Source of the DNA: Chloroflexota bacterium
GTDB lineage: Bacteria; Chloroflexota; Dehalococcoidia; Tepidiformales; Tepidiformaceae
Reading direction: 5' to 3'
DNA length: 64,000 bases
Assembly: GCA_026710655.1 (NCBI GenBank)
Contig: JAPOQN010000042.1
Coordinates: 123,521 to 187,520, forward strand
The position numbers and the translations under genes were made by a program. Below the pieces are notes generated by a model. That model searched no databases, was not told the origin of the DNA, and saw nothing but the letters and a program-made list of their open reading frames with translations. This document shows positions 1-7,012 of this stretch, piece by piece. Numbering within the stretch: the first letter of the stretch is position 1; the number at the start of each line of letters is the position of its first letter.

Positions 1-710
1 GTGACGCGGGCGCGGTTGCGGTCGAGGGTCACAGTCACGCGCGAGCCGTCGCTGGTGCGGGGGACGAGTTCGGCGTTGAAGGTCTGGGTGTTCCGCAGGC
101 CGGCAATGGACACGGTCACCTGGACCTGGTCGACGGACTCGACGAGCGCCTCGCGGCCGGTGATGGTGACGAACGGCGGGTCGACCTCCTCCAGCCCCTG
201 ACGGAAGCCCGCGGGCAGCTCCCCGGTGATCATGACCGTGACGGGAAGCTCCTTGCTGACGGTGGCCGCGACGGCAACCTCGACCGTGCTCGGCTCGGGG
301 CGGATGACCAGCACATCGCGCCGCTCGGTGGTGACGGTCACGGATAGGCTGCGCACGTCACCGGCCCTGAGGTCGGATGCATCGACGACGGCCTTGAAGT
401 CAGCGGCGCGCAGATCGTCGAGGTCCTCCTCGCGCGCCTCAACGAAGACGCGGATGGGCATGACTTCACCAACGATGAAGCCGCTTGGCACGTTGACGAC
501 CTCGACGGCGATGGGGGCCTGGTCTTCGCCGGGCACCGTCGCCTCGATCCGAGGGTTCTCGACGTCTTCAACAAAGAACCAGATGGCGAAGGCGAGGACG
601 AGGCTGAAGATGGCGAGCGGCCAGTGGCGGAAGATCGCCAGCACGGCCGTCGCCGCAAGGATGCGCGCCGTGAGCAGCAGGGGACGCAGGCGGACCCAGA
701 GGTCACTCAT
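1..710 (-). CDS. cdaR: YbbR-domain c-di-AMP cyclase regulator CdaR (3' end cut by window edge)
   Basis: The frame read on the minus strand from the ATG at 710 has no stop before base 1, so the protein is partial at its C-terminus (about 236 residues visible). It has a basic N-terminus, one membrane segment at about residues 20-46, then repeated beta-rich YbbR-type units with recurring segments such as LRAADFKAVVDASDL and LPVTVMITGELPAGF. The ATG overlaps the end of cdaA by 8 bases (ATGAGTGA), so the two are co-transcribed and probably translationally coupled. In Firmicutes the YbbR protein CdaR binds CdaA and tunes c-di-AMP production; the same role is inferred here from domain and adjacency. 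Confidence 0.85.
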   Translation of the reverse strand, partial: MSDLWVRLRPLLLTARILAATAVLAIFRHWPLAIFSLVLAFAIWFFVEDVENPRIEATVPGEDQAPIAVEVVNVPSGFIVGEVMPIRVFVEAREEDLDDLRAADFKAVVDASDLRAGDVRSLSVTVTTERRDVLVIRPEPSTVEVAVAATVSKELPVTVMITGELPAGFRQGLEEVDPPFVTITGREALVESVDQVQVTVSIAGLRNTQTFNAELVPRTSDGSRVTVTLDRNRARV

Positions 711-1530
711 TCGTCACGCGCTCAAGGCCACCCGACTCCTCACGGTCGTTGTCGGGGCGCCTCATCATGCGGCGGTGGAGTTCCTGGGCCAGGAGCGTGC
801 CGCGAGCGACGCGTTCGAGCCGCCCGCTCTGGGCAATGCTGATCTCGCCCGTCTCCTCGGAGACGACAACGGTGACGGCATCGGTCTGCTCGGTGATGCC
901 GACGGCGGCGCGGTGGCGGGTCCCGACCCGGCGGGCGCCACCGTGCACCTCATCGGCGAGGGGGAGCTCACAGGAGGCGGCGACCACCCGAGCGCCGCGG
1001 ATGACGGTGGCCATGTCGTGCAGCGGCGAATTGGGGAAGAAGATGCCCTCGACGAGCTCTCCGGAGACGCGCGCGTCGACCGGTACGCCTGTATCGATCA
1101 CGTCCTGCAGACCGGTCTCGCGCTCGAACACGAGGAGGGCGCCGTGGCGCTCACGGGCCATGCGGGTGGCCGACTCGGCAACGATGTCGATGGTCTCCTC
1201 GGTAGGGTCGTGGGCAAGGAGATCCTGGATGCCGGTTCGGCCCAGCAAGTCGAGGCCGCGCCTGATCTCGGGTTGGAAGATGACGGCCCCGCCCACGATG
1301 AGGGCGACGAGACCGTTCTGGAGGATCCAGTTGACCGCGGTGAGGTCGAACGCGAGCCCGAGGATGACGAGCACGAGGATGAGGGCCACCGCCCCGCGCA
1401 GGAGCGTGATGGCGCGCGTGCGGCTGAGCAACCGGAAGGCGGCGAAGATGGCGAACGCGATGAGGAGGACATCGATCGCCGCCGACCAGTTGAACTGGTT
1501 GAGGACTTCACGGGCGTGCTGGAAGTCCAT
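703..1530 (-). CDS. cdaA: Membrane diadenylate cyclase CdaA (DisA_N domain)
   Basis: Makes the second messenger c-di-AMP from two ATP at the membrane. The 275-residue protein has three hydrophobic helices (about residues 17-33, 43-62, 68-86) followed by the cyclase domain. The RHR motif is intact (residues 205-207 in VGTRHRAAVG). The usual DGA motif reads DMA (Asp172, Met173, Ala174, in PLHDMATVIRG), so the catalytic Asp is kept but the glycine is not. I chose the ATG at 1530 because the family starts just before the first helix; an in-frame start at 1572 would add 14 unlikely residues. It overlaps cdaR downstream. The family call is firm; activity is inferred. Confidence 0.9.
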   Translation of the reverse strand: MDFQHAREVLNQFNWSAAIDVLLIAFAIFAAFRLLSRTRAITLLRGAVALILVLVILGLAFDLTAVNWILQNGLVALIVGGAVIFQPEIRRGLDLLGRTGIQDLLAHDPTEETIDIVAESATRMARERHGALLVFERETGLQDVIDTGVPVDARVSGELVEGIFFPNSPLHDMATVIRGARVVAASCELPLADEVHGGARRVGTRHRAAVGITEQTDAVTVVVSEETGEISIAQSGRLERVARGTLLAQELHRRMMRRPDNDREESGGLERVTNE

Positions 1531-1601
1531 GCTTATCGCTCGCGGCACGCAGGCGCCGCCCTCCCGGAGCAATCATAGCGAACGCGCTGCGGGGCAGAGG
1601 T

Positions 1602-2528
1602 TCAGGCGGGGGGCGCCTCAACCAGGCCGAGGAGGAAGGCCACCACGGCCACCTGCGCCCAGACGCGGTTCTCGGCCTGGTCGAAGATGATCGAGTTGGG
1701 GGACTCCATGGCGGCATCAGTGATCTCCTCGCCGCGGTGGGCGGGCAGGTCGTGCATGATGAGCGCGTCGGGGGCGGTGCGCGCCACGAGGTCCGTGTCG
1801 ACGCGGTAGCCGACGAAGTCGATACGGCGCTGCTCCGCTTCGCGCTCCTGGCCCATCGAGATCCAGGTGTCGGTGTAGAGCGCGTCGGCGCCGGCGGCCG
1901 CCTCCTCCGGGTCTGCGGTTAGCAGGAAGGAGCCGCCCGTCTCGCCGGCGCGCACCTGCGTCGCGGTTAGGACGGCCTCGGGCGGGCGGTAGCCATTGGG
2001 CGAGGCCAGGCGCACATCCATGCCGAGCGAGGCAGCCGTCACGATGAGGCTGGAGGAGACGTTGTTGCCATCACCGATGAAGGCGAGCGAGCGCCCGGCG
2101 AAGTCGCCGAAGCGCTCGCGCAGGGTGAGCAGGTCGGCGAGGGCCTGGCAGGGATGCTGCTCGTCGGTGAGAGCGTTCACCACGGGAACATCGGAGAAGC
2201 GTGCGTACTCGTCGATGATGACCTGGCCGAAGGTGCGTACGGCGACGATGTCGACGTAGCGGGCGAGCACGCGGGCCACGTCCTTGATGGCTTCGCGCTC
2301 GCCAAGGCCCACTTCCTCGGGCGCAAGGTAGAGGGTCTCGCCGCCGAGGTGGTGCATCCCCACCTGGAAGCTGACGCGGGTTCGCAGGGAGGGCTTCTCG
2401 AAGAGGAGGGCGAGATGCCGCCCTTCCAGCAGCTTACGGGGACGGCGCTTGAACTCCAGGGCGGTCTCCAGGAGGAAACCGATCTCGGCGGGCGAGAGGT
2501 CGGCGGAGTCAAGCAAATGGCGTGTCAT
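1602..2528 (-). CDS. argF: Ornithine carbamoyltransferase
   Basis: Transfers the carbamoyl group of carbamoyl phosphate to ornithine, giving citrulline for arginine synthesis. The 308 residues match the usual family length. The carbamoyl-phosphate motif SLRTR is at residues 47-51, HPCQ at 125-128, and the ornithine SMG loop at 224-226. The signature normally read HCLP is HDLP at 259-262, so the conserved cysteine is an aspartate. The frame stays open upstream to 2807 through two tRNA genes, but the ATG at 2528 gives the family N-terminus. No other arginine gene is adjacent. An ornithine-type enzyme is favoured over aspartate carbamoyltransferase by the SMG loop. Confidence 0.88.
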   Translation of the reverse strand: MTRHLLDSADLSPAEIGFLLETALEFKRRPRKLLEGRHLALLFEKPSLRTRVSFQVGMHHLGGETLYLAPEEVGLGEREAIKDVARVLARYVDIVAVRTFGQVIIDEYARFSDVPVVNALTDEQHPCQALADLLTLRERFGDFAGRSLAFIGDGNNVSSSLIVTAASLGMDVRLASPNGYRPPEAVLTATQVRAGETGGSFLLTADPEEAAAGADALYTDTWISMGQEREAEQRRIDFVGYRVDTDLVARTAPDALIMHDLPAHRGEEITDAAMESPNSIIFDQAENRVWAQVAVVAFLLGLVEAPPA

Positions 2529-2624
2529 GAGAAGAGTTTTGGGGAGCGACGGCCAACGAACAATCATGGGGTGGGGAGGGGGAAGGGCCCGTGTCGCGGG
2601 TGTTTGGTACGATCGAAGGGCCGC

Positions 2625-2700
2625 AGGGGTGTAGCTCAGTTGGTAGAGCATCGGCCTCCAAATCCGAGTGTCGCGGGTTCGAGTCCTGCCACCCCTGCCA
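2625..2700 (+). tRNA. tRNA-Trp (CCA)
   Basis: Full cloverleaf: acceptor AGGGGTG/CACCCCT, D stem GCTC/GAGC, anticodon loop CTCCAAA (anticodon CCA), T stem GCGGG/CCTGC, discriminator G and encoded CCA. The last anticodon-stem pair (31-39) is a C-T mismatch. First of three tRNA genes in a row. Confidence 0.95.
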
Positions 2701-2781
2701 AACCCTCTTTCCAAGATCGGGTAGCGGTGCGGCTGTCTGGCTTGCCGATGGCTCGCTCGCTGCCTACGATCGATGGTCTGG

Positions 2782-2869
2782 GCCCAGGTGGTGGAACCGG
2801 CAGACACGCTGTCTTGAGGGGGCAGTGCCTTTTATAGGCGTGTGAGTTCAAATCTCACCCTGGGCACCA
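2782..2869 (+). tRNA. tRNA-Leu (GAG)
   Basis: Class II tRNA of 88 nt with CCA encoded. Acceptor GCCCAGG/CCTGGGC, anticodon stem CTGTC/GGCAG, loop TTGAGGG (anticodon GAG), long variable arm, T stem GTGAG/CTCAC, discriminator A. Confidence 0.95.
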
Positions 2870-2881
2870 GTTTCATCCTGC

Positions 2882-2955
<74 letters not shown>

Positions 2956-3028
2956 CTCCTCCCTGGCTCGGAATCGGGCTTCCCCCATCCGCTGGTAGAA
3001 TCCGGCGATCCCACGCCGAGGACCGCCC

Positions 3029-3727
3029 ATGACGTTCACCGAGACCATCGACCGCGCCCGGGGCGAGAGCCGGACCCTGCTCTCCGAGGTGGAGGCGAAG
3101 GGGGCGCTCGCGGAGGCGGGCGTGCCTGTGACGGCAACGTCCCTCGCGCAGACGCGGGAGGAAGCGGCGGCACAGGCCGAAGCGATCAGCTATCCCGTGG
3201 CCCTGAAGGTCGTCTCGCCAAACGTGGCGCACAAGAGCGATGTAGGCGGCGTGGTGCTCGGCCTCGAGAGCCACGAGGAGGTGGCCGAGGGGTACGACGA
3301 GATCATCCGCTCGGTGCAGGCCGCCCAGCCCTCGGCGATCATCGAGGGGGTCTCCGTGCAGGAGATGGCGTCCCCCGGCGTCGAGGTGATTGTGGGCGTG
3401 ACGACGGACCCGCAGTTCGGGCCCGTCATGATGTTCGGCCTGGGGGGAATCATGGTGGAGGTGCTCGGTGACGTTGCCTTCCGGCTGGCGCCATTGGGGG
3501 AGGGAGACGCACGCGACATGATCGACGAAATCCAGGGCCGGCAGGTGCTCGACGGCGTTCGCGGCCAGCCGCCAGTGGACGTGGGCGCCATCGAGGCGAT
3601 GCTCGACCAGGTGTCGCAGTTCGCGGCGGAGCATCCGGAGGTGGCGGAACTCGACCTGAATCCGGTCATCGCCTCGCCCGAGGGGGCGATCGCGGTGGAC
3701 GCGCGAATCGTGCTGGCGGAGGCCTGA
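3029..3727 (+). CDS. ADP-forming acyl-CoA synthetase, ATP-grasp (beta) subunit
   Basis: Contains an ATP-grasp_5 fold typical of the beta subunit of ADP-forming acetyl/acyl-CoA synthetases, which conserve acyl-CoA energy as ATP. Visible family segments are the N-terminal SEVEAKGALAEAGVPV, YPVALKVVSPNVAHKSDVGG (about residues 53-72), a glycine-rich FGLGGIMVEV and the C-terminal ELDLNPVIAS metal-binding segment. Length 232 residues fits a split subunit. The alpha subunit starts one base after its stop, so the two form an operon and presumably one enzyme. The acyl substrate cannot be read from sequence. Confidence 0.88.
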   Translation: MTFTETIDRARGESRTLLSEVEAKGALAEAGVPVTATSLAQTREEAAAQAEAISYPVALKVVSPNVAHKSDVGGVVLGLESHEEVAEGYDEIIRSVQAAQPSAIIEGVSVQEMASPGVEVIVGVTTDPQFGPVMMFGLGGIMVEVLGDVAFRLAPLGEGDARDMIDEIQGRQVLDGVRGQPPVDVGAIEAMLDQVSQFAAEHPEVAELDLNPVIASPEGAIAVDARIVLAEA

Positions 3728-3728
3728 G

Positions 3729-5150
3729 ATGTCGGTACCGGGACACACGCTCGACCGCATGTTCAACCCGAAGACGGTCGCCGTCATCGGCGACAAGGGC
3801 CCCAACTACATGTGGCTGCGGAACAACCAGCCGTTCAAGGACCAGGGGGGCAACCTCTACTCGGTCCAGATCGACGAGAAGGAGATCCCCGGCATCGAAG
3901 AGCTGGGCATCGAGAACTTCCGGGCGCTCACGGACATCCCCGAGCCAGTCGACTACGCCATCGTGGCCGTGCCGCGGCACGTCTCGCCGTACGTGATGAA
4001 GGACCTGATCGAGGCGAACGTCGGTGGCGCCGCGTTCTTCACCTCCGGCTTCGCGGAGACGGGCGAGGAGCTGGGCGTGAACCTGCAGGCGCAGCTCACG
4101 GAGATGGCGCGCGAAGCCGACTTCAACGTAGTCGGTCCGAACTGCATGGGTCTGTACCTGCCGCGCGTGGGCGTGCGCTTCAACCCGGACGTGCCGGTGG
4201 CCGAGGACGGGCGCGTGGGATTCGTCTCGCAGTCGGGGACGCACAGCATCATGTTCAGCCTGGTGATGGGGGCGAACGGGATGCACCTCAGCCGCTGCGC
4301 CAGCTTCGGCAACGCCATCGTGCTCGACATCAGCGACTACCTGGAGTACCTGACGGAGGACCCGGAGACCGAGGTCATCGCGATGTACGTGGAAGGGGTG
4401 AAGGACGGCCCGCGCTTCGTGAAGGCCCTGCGGGCGGCGACGGCGCGCAAGCCGGTGGTGGTGTGGAAGGGCGGCCAGACGGACGCAGGAGCGCGCGCAA
4501 CGATGTCGCATACGGGGTCGCTGGCCTCACCGCACGCGGTCTGGTCGGGAATCATGCGGCAGTGCGGGGCAATCTCGACGAACAGCCTCGACGAGACGGT
4601 GGACGTGGCGAAGGTGCTGCTCGACGCCAAGCCCTCAACGGGGCGGCGGATGGCGCTGATGGCGATGACGGGCGGGCAATCCGTCTCGATAACGGACGCG
4701 TTCGTGGGGCAGGGGTTCGAGGTGGGGCGGCTGAGCGAGCAGTCGTACGAGGAGCTCTCGAGCTTCTTCAACATCGTGGGCGGGAGCTACCAGAACCCGC
4801 TCGACATGGCGGGTACGGTGCAGGGAAAGCGCGAGGTGCTGGAACGCATCCTCGCCATTCTTGATGCGGACGAGAGCGTGGACGCGCTGGTGATGGAGCA
4901 GTCGGCGATGTTCGGGGCAAGGCAGTGGAAGGACCATCCCGAGCGGATCGATGACCTGGTGGACACGCTGGCCGGACACGCGGAGCAGTCGGTGAAGCCG
5001 TTCCTGATGGTGATGCACCCCGCCCACGAGGAAGCGTTCGTGTCGGAGGTGCGCCTGAAGTTCGCGGAGCGCCGCATCCCCGTGTTCGCGAGCTTCGAGC
5101 GGGCGGCGGCGGCAGCGGCGCGAGCGCTGCCGCGGGGAACGCGCTCCTAG
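3729..5150 (+). CDS. ADP-forming acyl-CoA synthetase, CoA-binding (alpha) subunit
   Basis: Alpha subunit partner of the preceding gene: N-terminal CoA-binding Rossmann domain (about residues 10-140, with NVVGPNCMGLYLP) followed by succinyl-CoA-ligase-like domains. The SQSG loop is at 167-170 and the likely phosphorylated histidine is His261 in SHTGSLAS. Length 473 residues agrees with the family. The C-terminus is alanine- and arginine-rich, and the stop overlaps the convergent maf gene by four bases. With the beta subunit it would convert acyl-CoA, ADP and phosphate to acid, CoA and ATP, or the reverse. Confidence 0.88.
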   Translation: MSVPGHTLDRMFNPKTVAVIGDKGPNYMWLRNNQPFKDQGGNLYSVQIDEKEIPGIEELGIENFRALTDIPEPVDYAIVAVPRHVSPYVMKDLIEANVGGAAFFTSGFAETGEELGVNLQAQLTEMAREADFNVVGPNCMGLYLPRVGVRFNPDVPVAEDGRVGFVSQSGTHSIMFSLVMGANGMHLSRCASFGNAIVLDISDYLEYLTEDPETEVIAMYVEGVKDGPRFVKALRAATARKPVVVWKGGQTDAGARATMSHTGSLASPHAVWSGIMRQCGAISTNSLDETVDVAKVLLDAKPSTGRRMALMAMTGGQSVSITDAFVGQGFEVGRLSEQSYEELSSFFNIVGGSYQNPLDMAGTVQGKREVLERILAILDADESVDALVMEQSAMFGARQWKDHPERIDDLVDTLAGHAEQSVKPFLMVMHPAHEEAFVSEVRLKFAERRIPVFASFERAAAAAARALPRGTRS

Positions 5151-5758
5151 CGTTCGGGGCAGGCGGCGCAGCGGGGGAGAGCCTCATGGGGCTCGCGCGT
5201 CACGACCCCGGCGGTCGCGAGGAGCGCCCGCAGCCGCCACAGCGGCAGGCCCATCACCGAGCAGTAGCAGCCGTCGAGATCGGCGACCGTGGGCACGTCC
5301 TCGTCCTGGATGGCGTAGGCGCCCGCCTTGTCGAGGGGCCGGCCGCTGGCGACGTAGGCGGCGACCGTGTGGTCGTCGAGTTCCGCGAGGGTGACGTTTG
5401 AGGTGCTGACCTCGCTGGCTGCACCGCTCGCGGAGACGACCGCCGCACCGGTCACGACGAGGTGCCTCTTGCCGCGCAAGGCGCGCAGCATGGCGACCGC
5501 CTCCTCCTTGTCGGCGGGTTTGCCGTAGGCGCGTTCGCCATCGTGGACGATGGTGTCGGCGCCGATGACGGCGGCCCCGGGGTGGCGGCGGGCGACGGCG
5601 GAGGCCTTCTCGCGGGCGAGGCGGCGGGCGTCCGCACGCGGGTCGTCGGTGGTGCGCTCGTCGATGTCGGCGGGATCGATGGTGGCATCGTCGAGCAGCG
5701 CGCGCAGCAGCTCGCGGCGGCGGGGCGAGGCGGAGGCGAGGACGACAGGAACAGGCAC
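5147..5758 (-). CDS. maf: Maf-like nucleoside triphosphate pyrophosphatase
   Basis: House-cleaning nucleotide pyrophosphatase that removes non-canonical or excess NTPs. The 203-residue protein opens with LASASPRRRELL, the Maf signature, and has IGADTIV (about residues 65-71) with the conserved Asp. It starts one base after the stop of the upstream methyltransferase gene, so the two are an operon. Its C-terminus is short and cysteine-containing (CAACPER). Substrate choice among dTTP/UTP or m7GTP types is not assigned. Confidence 0.88.
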   Translation of the reverse strand: MPVPVVLASASPRRRELLRALLDDATIDPADIDERTTDDPRADARRLAREKASAVARRHPGAAVIGADTIVHDGERAYGKPADKEEAVAMLRALRGKRHLVVTGAAVVSASGAASEVSTSNVTLAELDDHTVAAYVASGRPLDKAGAYAIQDEDVPTVADLDGCYCSVMGLPLWRLRALLATAGVVTREPHEALPRCAACPER

Positions 5759-5759
5759 G

Positions 5760-6971
5760 CTAGCCGGCGGGGCGGGTGAGGCGCGAGACGCACTCGATGT
5801 GGGCCGTCTGGGGGAACATGTCGATGGGGGTGACGCGTTCGAGGGTGTAGCCCTCGCCCGTCAGGCGCTTCAGATCGCGGGCAAGGGTGGTGGGGTTGCA
5901 GGAGACGTAGACGATGGTGGGCGGGGCGTGCGCCACGAGGGCGTCGAGCACCTCCGGGGCGCAGCCGACACGGGGCGGGTCGAGGAGCACCACATCGGGC
6001 TCCTCGGCGAGGTTGGGCAGGAGCTCCTCGACCTTGGCGCGGCGGAACTCGACGTTCTCGATGCCTTCGAGGTTGACCTCGGCGTCACGCAGGGCGGAGG
6101 GCGACTCCTCGATGGCGATGACGCGCTCGAAACGCCCGGCGAAGATGGCGGCAAAGGTGCCGACGCCCGCGTAGGCATCGACGAGCAGGCGTCCCTGCCC
6201 GGGAAGCTCGGCGCCGACCAGCTGCACGAGCTTCTCGGCCTGCGCGCTGTTGACCTGGAAGAAGGAGGACGCGCTCACGCGGAAGCGCCGGCCGGCCAGC
6301 TCCTCGACGTAGTGGTCCTGGCCGCTCTCGTCGCCGAGCACCTCCATGGCGGGGGCGATGAGGGTGCTCTCGGTGGCGGCGTTGCGACGGAGCTGGATCT
6401 GGTGGAGGCCACGGGCGTGTCCCTGGAGGCGGGGCAGGGTCGCGTTCACCCAGGGGTCGGCGATGGGGCACCGCTTCACCGTGAGCAGGCCGCGGCCGCG
6501 ACGGTGGATGAAGCCGGCATCGCCGAACTTGCGCCCGGTCGAGAAGCGCACGTGGTTGCGGTAGGACCAGGGATTCTCCGCGCCGACGACCGGGTTCACA
6601 GTGGCATCGGGGAGGCCGCCGATGCGAGCGAGCTGCTCGCGCACGATGCCCTCCTTGGCGGCGAGCTGGGCGGGGTACTCGAGGTGCTGAAGCTGGCAGC
6701 CCCCGCAGTCGCCGAAGAGGCGGCACTTCGCATCGATGCGGCTGCGGGAGGGTTCGAGCACCTTCGTGACGACGCCCTCGACATAGTCGCGGTGGATGCG
6801 CTCGACCTCGACCTCGACGAGCTCGCCGGGGGCGGCGAAGGCGGCCATGAGCGCCTTGCCGTCGGGAAGGCGGGCGAGGCCGCGGCCACCAGCCACGATC
6901 CGCTCGATGCGAACGGTCTTGAGGCGCTCCTCCTCGGGAATCTCCTGCCTGCGGCGTCGACGGCGAGCCAT
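5760..6971 (-). CDS. rlmD: 23S rRNA (uracil-C5) methyltransferase, RlmD/RumA family
   Basis: S-adenosylmethionine-dependent methylation of a uridine in 23S rRNA is the expected reaction. A TRAM domain (about residues 15-72) is followed by a 4Fe-4S site (Cys83, Cys89, Cys92, Cys168), the FFQVN segment, the SAM-binding DAYAGVGTF (265-273), DPPRVG (331-336) and catalytic Cys358 in VSCNPTTLARDL. The 403-residue length is typical. The basic start RRRRRRQE may help RNA binding. Other members modify tRNA U54 (TrmA-like), so the exact target base is an inference. Confidence 0.85.
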   Translation of the reverse strand: MARRRRRRQEIPEEERLKTVRIERIVAGGRGLARLPDGKALMAAFAAPGELVEVEVERIHRDYVEGVVTKVLEPSRSRIDAKCRLFGDCGGCQLQHLEYPAQLAAKEGIVREQLARIGGLPDATVNPVVGAENPWSYRNHVRFSTGRKFGDAGFIHRRGRGLLTVKRCPIADPWVNATLPRLQGHARGLHQIQLRRNAATESTLIAPAMEVLGDESGQDHYVEELAGRRFRVSASSFFQVNSAQAEKLVQLVGAELPGQGRLLVDAYAGVGTFAAIFAGRFERVIAIEESPSALRDAEVNLEGIENVEFRRAKVEELLPNLAEEPDVVLLDPPRVGCAPEVLDALVAHAPPTIVYVSCNPTTLARDLKRLTGEGYTLERVTPIDMFPQTAHIECVSRLTRPAG

Positions 6972-7012
6972 CCAGCTAGCGTAGCGGCGAGCGGGGGGTG
7001 GGGCGAACGGGG

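Noticed and set aside
226..1578. 450-codon plus-strand open frame over cdaA
   Set aside because: Antisense to well-supported cdaA and cdaR, with no family-like sequence.
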